From: CAZWUK01 sp964636685
GTDB lineage: Bacteria; Bacillota; Clostridia; Christensenellales; CAG-138
Reading direction: 5' to 3'
Assembly: GCA_964636685.1 (NCBI GenBank)
Contig: CAZWUK010000033.1
Coordinates: forward strand, 1 to 23,586
Length of the DNA stretch: 23,586 bases
The position numbers and the translations under genes are program-made. Below the pieces are notes generated by a model. It did no database searches and was not told the DNA's origin. It was given only the letters and a program-made list of their open reading frames with translations. Positions 1-7,169 of the stretch are shown piece after piece; within the stretch, counting starts at the first letter, position 1, and every line of letters starts with the position of its first letter.

Positions 1-26
1 ACCAAGGGCTTATAGCCAAAAGCAAG

Positions 27-58
27 CCACCCGTTTTCACGGGTGGTCTTGACTTTTT
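27..58 (+). terminator. Hairpin terminator of a gene upstream of the window
   Basis: A perfect 7-bp stem (CCACCCG at 27-33 with CGGGTGG at 40-46) closes a six-base loop and is followed by TCTTGAC and a run of five T. The tail is displaced from the stem, so termination may be imperfect. It probably ends a plus-strand gene lying left of the window. Confidence 0.55.
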
Positions 59-91
59 GAACAAATTGTTAAAATATTTTCGCCAAAGATA

Positions 92-120
92 TTGTGTTTT
101 CGCGTCGTTACATCTACAAT
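92..120 (+). promoter_or_regulatory. Sigma-A-type promoter for the phosphoesterase gene
   Basis: TTGTGT at 92-97 and TACAAT at 115-120 are separated by exactly 17 nt. This gives a leader of about 40 nt before the ATG at 170. No repressor palindrome is evident. Confidence 0.6.
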
Positions 121-169
121 ATGTAGTGATGTATAAATGTATTTCTATACAAGGGGGGAATAACGCAGC

Positions 170-1228
170 ATGAAACGTCCTGTCATGTTTGCGGCAATTG
201 TATTGGCGAGCGCGGCATTTGTCGGCGTTCCCATTACACGTGCGACGCGGATGGCGCCTTTGGAGCCGACGTCGGTAACGACGGCTCGCCCAACGCCGAC
301 GCCGACCGCGCGCGTGGTGGAATTTGAGATCGTTCCAACGCTGACGCCGGAGCCGGCGCCCACAATGGAGCCGACGCCGACGCCGGAGCCAACGCCGGAG
401 ATTGCCCAGCCGTTTTCTGTGGCATGGTTTTCCGACACGCAGCATATCATAGAATCCTCCGCACAGACGTTCTCCGATATGATGCGGTGGATTGCCGGAC
501 AGCGGGAAGAAAAAACTATTCGGTTTGTTGTGCATACCGGTGATATTGTCAACGGCGCCGCATCCGACTGGCAGTGGAAGGAGGCCGCCAAGGGCTTTGA
601 CCTTCTGGGGGATATCCCGTTTCTTGCAATCGCGGGAAATCACGACGTCGGTACGGAAAATGTGGATTACAGCAACTTTGAGCGGTACATTGCCAGCCGT
701 TACGACGAGGAGACAAGGGATCTCTACCAGCATGGCAGAGGCGGTTACGGTACGGTAGAGGTCGCGGAGAACAAATACCTTTTCATCGGCATTGGGTGGG
801 GATATCGCTCCAGCAGCCTGGAATGGCTGAACCGGATCATAGCAAGCTATGGCGACTATGATGTGATTCTCTGCCTGCACAGCTACATGAATGAGAATGG
901 CGAACTGACCGACGGCGGCGACACAATATTTGAGCAGGTGATCGTGCCCAATCCCAACGTCAAGATGGTGCTCTGCGGGCATCGTGATACGGCGGCAGTC
1001 AAGAAAACGGAGTTGGACGATACCGGCGACGGTGTGGCGGATCGCACGGTATGGCAGCTTTTGTACGACTACCAGAATGTGGATAGCGACGAACGTGCGT
1101 TTGGGGCGTTGCGGCTATTGACAATAGATCCGCTGGAGAACACCATAAAGGTCGAAACCTATGTGCCGGCAACAGCGGTTTCCTTGCAGGAGGAAGGCGA
1201 GGAGTTTACATTATACGATGTATTTTGA
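170..1228 (+). CDS. Secreted calcineurin-like metallophosphoesterase with Pro/Thr/Glu-rich tether
   Basis: The 352-residue protein belongs to the calcineurin-like phosphoesterase superfamily, which hydrolyses phosphomono- or diesters with a two-metal centre. The metal-ligand motifs are in order: D89-x2-H92, GD at 124-125, GNHD at 156-159, H237 and GH at 270-271. Residues 1-22 form a basic-then-hydrophobic signal or anchor sequence. Residues 38-80 are a low-complexity tether of TP and EP repeats, as in proteins held across the cell wall, so the catalytic domain should act outside the cell. The start at ATG 170 is supported by AAGGGGGG at about 150-157. The gene stands alone with its own promoter and terminator. 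The substrate cannot be named from sequence; the family ranges from nucleotidases to cyclic phosphodiesterases. Confidence 0.88.
   Translation: MKRPVMFAAIVLASAAFVGVPITRATRMAPLEPTSVTTARPTPTPTARVVEFEIVPTLTPEPAPTMEPTPTPEPTPEIAQPFSVAWFSDTQHIIESSAQTFSDMMRWIAGQREEKTIRFVVHTGDIVNGAASDWQWKEAAKGFDLLGDIPFLAIAGNHDVGTENVDYSNFERYIASRYDEETRDLYQHGRGGYGTVEVAENKYLFIGIGWGYRSSSLEWLNRIIASYGDYDVILCLHSYMNENGELTDGGDTIFEQVIVPNPNVKMVLCGHRDTAAVKKTELDDTGDGVADRTVWQLLYDYQNVDSDERAFGALRLLTIDPLENTIKVETYVPATAVSLQEEGEEFTLYDVF
289..400 (+). repeat. Low-complexity ACGCCG/GAGCCG-type coding repeat
   Basis: Short imperfect tandem units built from CCGACG and CCGGAG encode the TP/EP tether of the phosphoesterase. The unit is 6 nt, so gain or loss of a unit keeps the reading frame and only changes tether length. 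Confidence 0.6.
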
Positions 1229-1256
1229 ACATATCGCATGGTTTTTTCGAAAAATG

Positions 1257-1290
1257 AACAGCGCCGTCCGGTAATGGGCGGCGCTGTTTT
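1257..1290 (+). terminator. Rho-independent terminator, probably bidirectional
   Basis: A 13-bp stem (1257-1269 with 1276-1288) with loop GGTAAT is flanked by AA upstream and TTTT downstream. It lies 28 nt after the phosphoesterase stop and 27 nt from the end of the oppositely oriented SulP gene, so it can serve both convergent genes. Confidence 0.85.
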
Positions 1291-1315
1291 GCGCTAATCA
1301 TATGTTAGATCAGGC

Positions 1316-2959
1316 TTACGCTTCGGTCAAAACTGAGTTGTGGTCGTTCAGAAGCGCGCGATCCACACTCCAGAATATGTTTTCTTCTCCGACAAGCTCC
1401 AAAAGACCGCAGCGCTCGAGCATGGCGTTTGCCATGGTGGATAGACCGCAAAAAATCACGCGTGTGCCATTCTGCCGCAGCTTTTCAACAAGCCCTATGA
1501 TTGACTGCGCGCCGGAGATATCGATGTCGCTGACGGCGCGCATGGAGAACAGAACCGTGCCGATGCCTTGCACACGTCCGGCAATCTCCTCGATGCGGGA
1601 GGTGTTGGCAAACAGGATAGGCCCTGTGATGTAAACAACCTCCATATTGTCAAAACGACTGTCCGGATTTGCGCCGTTTCCAAGCCGTGCGTGGTCTACC
1701 TTTGCATAGGCGATCTCGATGCGCGCCAGTTTGGAGAGCAGGAAAATGATTGCAACGCCAACGCCGATCAAAATGGCGACGGTAAGATCAAGAAGTACGG
1801 TGGAAAGCATTGTCACCAGAAACAGTACGATGGAGCTTTTGAAGCGATGCGAGAAAATGTATCGAATGGTACGCCATTCGTTCATACGAAACGCTGTTAC
1901 CATCAGTACGCCGGCGAGAGCGCTGAGCGGGATCTTTGCCATGACAGGCGCCAAAAGGAACATGAAGAGCAGCAGCGCCAGCGCGTGAAAAATACCGGTC
2001 AGCCGTGTTTTTGCGCCGGATTTGATGGCGACGCTCGTGCGCGCAATGGCGGCTGTGGCAGGGATTCCGCCAAAAAACGGAAGCAGCATGTTTCCGACGC
2101 CCTGCGCTAAAAGCTCCTGATTGCTGTCGAGCTTCACGCCGGTCATTCTTCCCGCGCTCGCGCCGCAAAGCAAGCTTTCGATCATGTCGAGCAGCGCAAT
2201 GGACAGTGCCGGCAAAAGCAGCGCGTTGACCGTGGAAAGATCGATGGCAGACAGATTCAGCCGGCTTTGCGGCAAAAGCGTTTGCGGGATTGCGCCGACG
2301 GTGGCTACGTCAAGCCGCAGCAGCGTGGAAAGCAGCGTGGCAAGAAGGATGCCGACAAGCGATGCGGGAACGACGGCATTCCACTTTTTGGGGAAGAAAA
2401 CCATAAAGAGGACAACGCCCGTACCGACCAGAACGGCCGTGAGGTTTGGCGCAAAGCCCAGCGTTGCGTAGCTGAACAGCTTCAGCACCGCCGTTTCCCC
2501 CTGCGAAGCTACGCCGAAGAAATTGTCGAGCTGCCCAAGCGCAATGATGATTGCAATTCCGGAGGTAAAGCCCGTGATAACCGGAGCGGGAATGAAGCTG
2601 GTGAGCTTTCCCAAGCGCAATAGACCGGCCAGAACAAGAAATACACCTGCAAGAAACGTGGCGATGAATACGCCCTGCATGGAGTAGCGCGCAACGACAG
2701 ACATCAGAATTGCGGCCATGGCGCCGGTCGGCCCGGAGATTTGATAAAAGCCGCCGGAAAGCAGACTGATGACCAGCCCCGCGATGATGGCGGTAATCAG
2801 CCCGGAGGCCGCGTCAGCACCGCCCGCAACGCCGAACGCCAACGCCAGTGGCAACGCGACGGCGGCAACCGTCAGCCCGGCGAGAAGGTCAGATACCAGC
2901 GACTTGGCCCGATAACCGTGAAATTCCTGTTTCAGAGTTTGAAAATACCGTTGGATCAA
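1316..2959 (-). CDS. SulP-family anion transporter with C-terminal STAS domain
   Basis: This 547-residue membrane protein belongs to the SulP (SLC26) family of sulfate, bicarbonate or other anion transporters. The N-terminal part has the family signature QISGPTGAM near residues 73-81 and about a dozen hydrophobic helices. A cytoplasmic STAS domain occupies roughly residues 437-540, with the core ITGPILFAN and the switch-region segment DIDISG. Length is typical for a bacterial SulP-STAS protein. The start is TTG at 2959, preceded by GAGG seven bases upstream. A nearer-looking ATG at 2964 is out of frame and meets a stop after two codons. The gene has its own promoter. Substrate cannot be assigned: sulfate and bicarbonate transporters of this family are not separable by eye. 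Confidence 0.9.
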   Translation of the reverse strand: MIQRYFQTLKQEFHGYRAKSLVSDLLAGLTVAAVALPLALAFGVAGGADAASGLITAIIAGLVISLLSGGFYQISGPTGAMAAILMSVVARYSMQGVFIATFLAGVFLVLAGLLRLGKLTSFIPAPVITGFTSGIAIIIALGQLDNFFGVASQGETAVLKLFSYATLGFAPNLTAVLVGTGVVLFMVFFPKKWNAVVPASLVGILLATLLSTLLRLDVATVGAIPQTLLPQSRLNLSAIDLSTVNALLLPALSIALLDMIESLLCGASAGRMTGVKLDSNQELLAQGVGNMLLPFFGGIPATAAIARTSVAIKSGAKTRLTGIFHALALLLFMFLLAPVMAKIPLSALAGVLMVTAFRMNEWRTIRYIFSHRFKSSIVLFLVTMLSTVLLDLTVAILIGVGVAIIFLLSKLARIEIAYAKVDHARLGNGANPDSRFDNMEVVYITGPILFANTSRIEEIAGRVQGIGTVLFSMRAVSDIDISGAQSIIGLVEKLRQNGTRVIFCGLSTMANAMLERCGLLELVGEENIFWSVDRALLNDHNSVLTEA

Positions 2960-3012
2960 AACATGGCCTCATTTCCACTTTTTTCCTGCGATTTAAAAAC
3001 GCGAACACTGCA

Positions 3013-3041
3013 ATTATACTTCATGGGTGCGCAATTGAAAA
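3013..3041 (-). promoter_or_regulatory. Candidate promoter of the SulP gene
   Basis: Read on the minus strand, a perfect TATAAT (3018-3013) lies 17 nt after a weak TTTTCA -35 (3041-3036). It is about 50 nt upstream of the TTG start. Confidence 0.45.
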
Positions 3042-3150
3042 GAAAAAAAGGATGCTTTACAGGATATTTGCAGGATATCCGTCGAGCCGGATTCGCCGGC
3101 GACGCGCGTCTTTGTTCTATGCGGCATAGCGCGAAAGAGCCCAGAAAACA

Positions 3151-3184
3151 CGAACGCTCGCCGAGCGATGCCGACGAGCGTTCG
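3151..3184 (-). terminator. 10-bp inverted repeat, likely second terminator after the aminotransferase
   Basis: CGAACGCTCG at 3151-3160 and CGAGCGTTCG at 3175-3184 are perfect complements around a 14-nt loop. On the minus strand the hairpin is followed by TGTTTT. It lies between the aminotransferase stop and the SulP promoter, so a backup terminator is the simplest reading; a protein-binding palindrome is an alternative. Confidence 0.5.
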
Positions 3185-3222
3185 ATGCTACAGTTTTCAA
3201 ATGTAAAAAATGCGGGTGTGAT

Positions 3223-3250
3223 AAAAAGCAAGGATGCGGAGAAACCGCAT
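3223..3250 (-). terminator. Terminator immediately after the aminotransferase
   Basis: A 6-bp stem (ATGCGG 3234-3239 with CCGCAT 3245-3250, 5-nt loop) begins three bases after the stop codon. On the minus strand a run of five T follows after CCTTGC (3227-3223). Confidence 0.5.
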
Positions 3251-3252
3251 TT

Positions 3253-4557
3253 TTATCTGCCGATCACTGAAAACGGCAAGGTCGATGATTCATTTCGGAG
3301 TTTTTCCAGCGCAGCCAGCTTCAGGCTTGCGCAAAAAACCTGAATGGCGGTGGAAAGCTCCTGTGTTGTAGCATAGGAGGGAGCAATGCGGATACTGCTG
3401 TCCTGGGGATCCACACCGCCCGGATAGGTCGCGCCCGCGCCCGTCATGGCGACGCCTGCTTGCTTGCAGAGCGCCAGCGTGCGCTTTGCCGTTCCCGGCA
3501 GCGCGTTTAAACCGATGAAGTAGCCGCCTTTGGGGCGATTCCAGCTGGCGATGCCGAGCGGCGCGATCTCTCGATCCAACGCTTCCAGCACGGCGTCGAA
3601 CTTCGGTTTCATGATGGCGGCGTGCTTTTGCATCAGCTCCATCGTGTGCGCCTTGTCTTTTAGAAAACGTACGTGCATCAGCTGATTGATCTTATTGTAG
3701 CCGATGGTCTGGAAGGTCATTAACGAGAGCAGGTGTTTGATATTGTCACGGCTTGCCGCAATTGCAGAAACACCGGCGCCGGCAAAGGTGACTTTGGAGG
3801 TTGACGCAAATTCATACACCATGTCGGGATGTCCCGCATTTTCACAGAGGGAGAGCATATCCGGAAAATCCGGATCGACACCGTCAAATGTGTGGATGCA
3901 GTACGCATTATCCCACATGAGCGCAAAATCCGGCGCGGCGGGAGAGAGCGCCGCAATCTGGCGACAAACGTCCTCGCTGTAAATATAGCCGTCCGGGTTG
4001 GAGTATTTCGGTACGCACCACATACCCTTGACCGCAGGATCCTTGACCGCTTCCCGCACAAGCTCCATGTCGGGCCCGTCACTGTGCAGCGGGATCGGGA
4101 GCAAGGTCGTGCCAAAGGACTTTGTGACGTTGAAATGACGGTCATAGCCGGGATATGGACAAAGGAATTTCACCTCCGGCAGACTACTCCAAGGCGCGGC
4201 GCTGTGCAAGAGCCCGTTGGTGTAGGCTTTTGCGATTAGATCGTACATCAGCGAAAGACTCGCATTGCCGCCGATGATTACATTGTCCGGCTGCGTACCC
4301 AGAATCTCGGCAAAGAGTTTCTTGCAGGACGGCAGTCCGTCAAGATTTCCGTAATTGCGAACGTCAACGCCGTCCATGATAAAATCGCCATCGCACAATG
4401 TCTTGAGCATATCGTTTGACAGATCCAACTGCTCGGCGCTGGGCTTGCCGCGCGCAATATTTAAGGAAAGCTTTTTTTCTTCTAAAAGCGCATAGTCTTT
4501 TTTTACTTTTTCATGTTCCGCAGCAAGGGCATGCGCGTCCATCGACGAATATTGCAT
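3253..4557 (-). CDS. PLP-dependent aminotransferase, subgroup Ic aspartate aminotransferase-like
   Basis: This 434-residue fold-type I pyridoxal-phosphate enzyme most resembles the Aminotran_MocR family (subgroup Ic aspartate aminotransferases described in actinobacteria), rather than the common AspC/AspB types. The N-terminal segment NIARGKPS (33-40) and LDLSNDML (44-51) is characteristic of this group. The expected active-site residues are visible: N187 in YSNPDG, D216 and Y219 in MWDNAYC, the PLP lysine K255 in STSKVTFAG, and the carboxylate-binding R390 in SSIRIAPS. It should be cytosolic and exchange amino groups between amino acids and 2-oxo acids; aspartate is the best guess but is not proven. 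Start ATG 4557 has a GGAGGAG Shine-Dalgarno five bases upstream. It is transcribed alone from a near-consensus promoter. Confidence 0.88.
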   Translation of the reverse strand: MQYSSMDAHALAAEHEKVKKDYALLEEKKLSLNIARGKPSAEQLDLSNDMLKTLCDGDFIMDGVDVRNYGNLDGLPSCKKLFAEILGTQPDNVIIGGNASLSLMYDLIAKAYTNGLLHSAAPWSSLPEVKFLCPYPGYDRHFNVTKSFGTTLLPIPLHSDGPDMELVREAVKDPAVKGMWCVPKYSNPDGYIYSEDVCRQIAALSPAAPDFALMWDNAYCIHTFDGVDPDFPDMLSLCENAGHPDMVYEFASTSKVTFAGAGVSAIAASRDNIKHLLSLMTFQTIGYNKINQLMHVRFLKDKAHTMELMQKHAAIMKPKFDAVLEALDREIAPLGIASWNRPKGGYFIGLNALPGTAKRTLALCKQAGVAMTGAGATYPGGVDPQDSSIRIAPSYATTQELSTAIQVFCASLKLAALEKLRNESSTLPFSVIGR

Positions 4558-4589
4558 ATTTCTCCTCCGTAGCAGTCGCTATGGATGCA

Positions 4590-4618
4590 ATTATGCGACA
4601 ATTACGCTGAAAAGTCAA
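4590..4618 (-). promoter_or_regulatory. Promoter of the aminotransferase gene
   Basis: On the minus strand, TTGACT (4618-4613), a 17-nt spacer and CATAAT (4595-4590) form a near-consensus housekeeping promoter. Its -35 lies directly against the T-run of the preceding gene's terminator. Confidence 0.75.
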
Positions 4619-4651
4619 TAAAAAATGCAGGAATCTTTATGAATTCCTGCA
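4619..4651 (-). terminator. Rho-independent terminator of the RNA methyltransferase-hydrolase pair
   Basis: A perfect 9-bp stem (TGCAGGAAT 4626-4634 with ATTCCTGCA 4643-4651) with an 8-nt loop is followed on the minus strand by a T-rich tail (TTTTTTAT). It lies 23 nt after the hydrolase stop. Confidence 0.85.
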
Positions 4652-4673
4652 AATTATATTCTTTTGTAGAGAA

Positions 4674-5216
4674 TTAAGCGTTTTCAATATCGATTTGGCA
4701 TACCTGCATTGCGGCAAGCGCTTGCCGATGCCCGTCCTTGGACGCTCCTGCGCAGCACGCGGCGTCGATGACGATGCGCGTTTCGGGGAAAAACGCCTTG
4801 AGTACCATGGCGTTGGAGATGACGCAGATGTCCGTGCATAGCCCGATCAGCACGATTTCGTCCGGATCGTCCGGAAACAGCTCATGGATGCGCAGCGGCA
4901 GCTCCTTTGCGCCAAACGTATCCTTGACGACCATGTGCATTTCATCGGCAACATCGCGTTCCTTCAACGCCATCCATATGGCGGCGCTGGGAGCCCAGCC
5001 GTTGGTGCCTGCGATGCAGTGCGCGATGGGGAGACGCTTGCCCTCCTGCGTGGTCAGATAATCCTCGGTATGCGTGTCCAGCGTATAGAGAATTTCACCG
5101 TCAAAATGCAGGATCTTTGCAACGGCATTTTCTTCAATGGCACATGCGTCGGGCGATCCGAGCGAGCCGGATATAAAGTCGTTTTGCATGTCGGTGACGA
5201 TCAAAACCTTTTTCAT
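4674..5216 (-). CDS. Isochorismatase-superfamily cysteine hydrolase, nicotinamidase-like
   Basis: The 180-residue protein is a cysteine hydrolase of the isochorismatase/nicotinamidase superfamily, which deamidates nicotinamide-like substrates. The catalytic triad is visible as D9 (TDMQNDF), K98 (VVKDTFG) and C131 (GLCTDICV). D47, H49 and H66 sit where nicotinamidases bind their metal, in LDTHTEDY and LPIAHC. This favours a nicotinamidase-like over an isochorismatase function, although the substrate is unproven. The start is placed at ATG 5216. A TTG at 5222 is only two bases from the SD AAGGA, whereas the ATG is eight away. The gene begins two bases after the stop of the RNA methyltransferase gene, and its SD lies inside that gene, so translation is probably coupled. 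The terminator at 4619-4651 closes the unit. Confidence 0.85.
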   Translation of the reverse strand: MKKVLIVTDMQNDFISGSLGSPDACAIEENAVAKILHFDGEILYTLDTHTEDYLTTQEGKRLPIAHCIAGTNGWAPSAAIWMALKERDVADEMHMVVKDTFGAKELPLRIHELFPDDPDEIVLIGLCTDICVISNAMVLKAFFPETRIVIDAACCAGASKDGHRQALAAMQVCQIDIENA

Positions 5217-5218
5217 GG

Positions 5219-5974
5219 TCAAATTCCTTTCATCTTTATCGCAATTTCATACAGCAGAATACCGGCGGCGACCGATGCGTTGAGCGATTCGGCCCTCCCA
5301 AACATGGGCAGCCGGTAGCGATAGCACAGCGCGGCATGCGCTTCGGGGACGCCGTTGCCTTCGTTGCCGATGACCAGCGCCATGGCGTTGGTGACGGGAG
5401 GCAGTTCTTCCGAACCGTGCAGATGCCCGCAGAGGCAGGTGAAACCCTGCGCGGTTAATTTTGCAAGTTCGCAGCCGAGCTCGCCCTGCCAGACGGGAAT
5501 GTGGTAGGTCGAGCCCATGGCGCTGCGCAGCACCTTGGGGGAAAACGGATCGGCCGAGTCGGATGAAAAGAGAATGCCAACAGCGCCCATGGCGTCGGCA
5601 GTGCGCAGGATCGTGCCTACATTGCCTGGATCCTGCACGCAGTCCAGTACGGCAATCAGGCCTGCAGGGTAACGTTCCGGCGGCGTCAGAGCCGGCGTTT
5701 TCACCGTGGCGACAATGCCCTGCGGTGTTTCGCAGTCGGAGAGACAGCAGAGAACGTCGCGGCTGACCGTATAAACGGCTGCATCGGCAAAAGAGAGGGT
5801 TGATACGTACCCGTCTTCAATAAACACGTCCGACAGAACGGCGCCGGAATCGATGGCTTCTCGAATGGTCTTCTCGCCCTCGATCCGATGCAGACCGCTT
5901 GCCGCACGCTCCTTTTTGCGTTCCAGCGCGCGTATCGCCTTGACACGCTCGTTGCTGCGGGATGTAATCACCAT
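5219..5974 (-). CDS. TrmH/SpoU-family RNA 2'-O-methyltransferase (YsgA-like)
   Basis: The 251-residue protein carries all three SPOUT motifs. Motif 1 is QDPGNVGTILRTAD (114-127), motif 2 is IGNEGNGV (202-209) and motif 3 is LPMFGRAESLNASVAAGI (222-239). The N-terminal 100 residues resemble the L30e-like RNA-binding domain found in rRNA-modifying members. It should transfer a methyl group from S-adenosylmethionine to a ribose 2'-OH in rRNA or tRNA; the target base cannot be told. The start ATG 5974 has AGGAGG six bases upstream. It follows the rplT operon in the same direction after a weak hairpin, and related genes sit near ribosomal or pheST genes in Firmicutes. Translation continues into the hydrolase gene after a two-base gap. 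Confidence 0.9.
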   Translation of the reverse strand: MVITSRSNERVKAIRALERKKERAASGLHRIEGEKTIREAIDSGAVLSDVFIEDGYVSTLSFADAAVYTVSRDVLCCLSDCETPQGIVATVKTPALTPPERYPAGLIAVLDCVQDPGNVGTILRTADAMGAVGILFSSDSADPFSPKVLRSAMGSTYHIPVWQGELGCELAKLTAQGFTCLCGHLHGSEELPPVTNAMALVIGNEGNGVPEAHAALCYRYRLPMFGRAESLNASVAAGILLYEIAIKMKGI

Positions 5975-6011
5975 GCTGCGCCTCCTGTTTGTCTGAATTG
6001 CGGATAAACAA

Positions 6012-6034
6012 TGAGCGTCCCGAGGGGACGCTCA
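6012..6034 (-). terminator. Hairpin at the end of the infC-rpmI-rplT operon
   Basis: A perfect 10-bp stem (6012-6021 with 6025-6034) with a GAG triloop lies 18 nt after rplT. On the minus strand the tail is only moderately T-rich (TTGTTTATCC). Some transcription may therefore continue into the RNA methyltransferase gene. Confidence 0.65.
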
Positions 6035-6052
6035 ACTGCTTGTGCCGTTTAA

Positions 6053-6409
6053 TTACGCCTGTGCCTTGACAGCAATGTCAACGAGCTCTTTGAAGGCGGT
6101 CATATCGTTTACCGCAAGATCCGCAAGCACTTTGCGGTTGACGGTAACGCCAGCCAGCTTCAGTCCGTTAATCATACGGCTGTAGGTGGTGCCGTAGATG
6201 CGCGCGCCCGCGTTGATACGGGCAATCCACAGACGGCGGTATTCGCGCTTTTTCAGCTTGCGTCCCACATAGGCATACGCCATGGATTTCATGACCTGCT
6301 GGGAAGCTGCACGATACTGCTTGCTCTTTGCGCCATAGTAACCTTTTGCGAGTTTCAACACCTTGCGGCGCTTTTTAACGGCGTTGACTGCTCTTTTAAT
6401 TCTGGCCAT
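6053..6409 (-). CDS. rplT: 50S ribosomal protein L20
   Basis: The 118-residue basic protein matches L20 over its full length, starting MARIKRAVNAVKKRRKVLK and containing YGAKSKQYR and RLWIARINA. L20 binds 23S rRNA early in large-subunit assembly. In Firmicutes it also represses its own operon by binding the infC leader. It is the third gene of infC-rpmI-rplT, with a strong AAGGAGGA SD that overlaps the rpmI stop codon; the two genes are 14 nt apart. Length and order are normal for the operon. Confidence 0.98.
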   Translation of the reverse strand: MARIKRAVNAVKKRRKVLKLAKGYYGAKSKQYRAASQQVMKSMAYAYVGRKLKKREYRRLWIARINAGARIYGTTYSRMINGLKLAGVTVNRKVLADLAVNDMTAFKELVDIAVKAQA

Positions 6410-6423
6410 TTTTGAAATCCTCC

Positions 6424-6621
6424 TTAGCTATACGGGATGAGTTTGCGGATCTTCTTCTCTTCACATTCGGCGATGTAGCCGGTTTGACGAAGACCGCGCA
6501 GACGTTTGGTGGACTTCTTGGTCAGGATATGGCTCTTATAAGCTTTACCCCGCTTGATCTTGCCGGATTTGGTCGTGGTGAAACGTTTTGCGGCGCCACG
6601 ATGTGATTTCAGCTTAGGCAT
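6424..6621 (-). CDS. rpmI: 50S ribosomal protein L35
   Basis: The 65-residue protein has the L35 signature MPKLKSHRGAAKRF at the N-terminus and the basic KSTKRLRGLR segment. It is a structural protein of the large ribosomal subunit. ATG 6621 is preceded by AGGAGG, and the gene lies 35 nt after infC. Its TAA stop is part of the rplT SD, which suggests coupled translation of the two ribosomal proteins. Confidence 0.97.
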   Translation of the reverse strand: MPKLKSHRGAAKRFTTTKSGKIKRGKAYKSHILTKKSTKRLRGLRQTGYIAECEEKKIRKLIPYS

Positions 6622-6656
6622 TTGTAGATCCTCCTGGTTGTTATTGCGAAAATCGC

Positions 6657-7169
6657 TTAATTTTTCGGTGCGAGCACCATAAACATGTTTCTGCCCTCCA
6701 TTTTAGGAGTGCGTTCCATCGCGGCGTTGTCATCCACCATGGCGAAGAACTGGTTCATGACATCCAGACCAATATCGCCGTGTGTGATCTGACGCCCGCG
6801 GAAACGGATGGAGACCTTGACCTTGTTGCCGTCGCCCAGAAATTTCTTGCAGGCTTTGGCTTTGACTTCCATGTCATGCAGGTCGATGGTCGCGGACAGA
6901 CGGATTTCTTTAATCTCAATGACCTTCTGGTTCTTCTTTTGTTCTTTTTCCCGCTTTATCATCTCAAAACGGTACTTCCCGTAGTCCATCAGTTTGCACA
7001 CCGGCGGCGTGCTGGTGGGCGCAATCTTGACAAGGTCGAGGCTGCGCTCGTCTGCAAGCGCCTGTGCTTTGCGGATGTCCACGATACCCAGCTGACCGCC
7101 GTTTTCGTCGATCAAACGGACTTCCGGGTCGCGGATCTCTTCATTGATCATCAGATCCGAAGTAGCGAT
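6657..7169 (-). CDS. infC: Translation initiation factor IF-3, with an AUC start
   Basis: The protein is IF-3, which keeps 30S subunits free and checks start-codon pairing. The N-terminal domain begins MINEEIRDPEVRLID and the C-terminal domain contains KVSIRFRGRQ. The frame is open further upstream, but GGAGGTG at 7183-7177 lies seven bases before an ATC at 7169-7167. That gives a 170-residue product whose N-terminus (start-ATSDLMINEE) aligns with clostridial IF-3 starts of the type MISKDLMINEE. The first in-frame ATG (7151) lies 25 nt from the SD, too far. Rare AUU/AUC/AUA starts on infC are an established self-regulation device, because IF-3 rejects them. The gene leads the infC-rpmI-rplT operon. 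Confidence 0.95.
   Translation of the reverse strand: MATSDLMINEEIRDPEVRLIDENGGQLGIVDIRKAQALADERSLDLVKIAPTSTPPVCKLMDYGKYRFEMIKREKEQKKNQKVIEIKEIRLSATIDLHDMEVKAKACKKFLGDGNKVKVSIRFRGRQITHGDIGLDVMNQFFAMVDDNAAMERTPKMEGRNMFMVLAPKN

Noticed and set aside
145..591. Minus-strand open frame of 148 codons opposite the phosphoesterase tether
   Set aside because: It is the antisense shadow of the TP/EP repeat region, composed of Gly/Val repeats, with no SD or family match.
1568..2110. Plus-strand open frame of 180 codons inside the SulP gene
   Set aside because: It lies fully antisense to a clear SulP gene, has odd composition (rich in Cys, Asn and Lys) and no credible start signals.
2741..3343. Plus-strand open frame of 200 codons spanning the SulP start and the aminotransferase end
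   Set aside because: It crosses a promoter, two hairpins and parts of two genes on the other strand, with no SD or recognisable domain.
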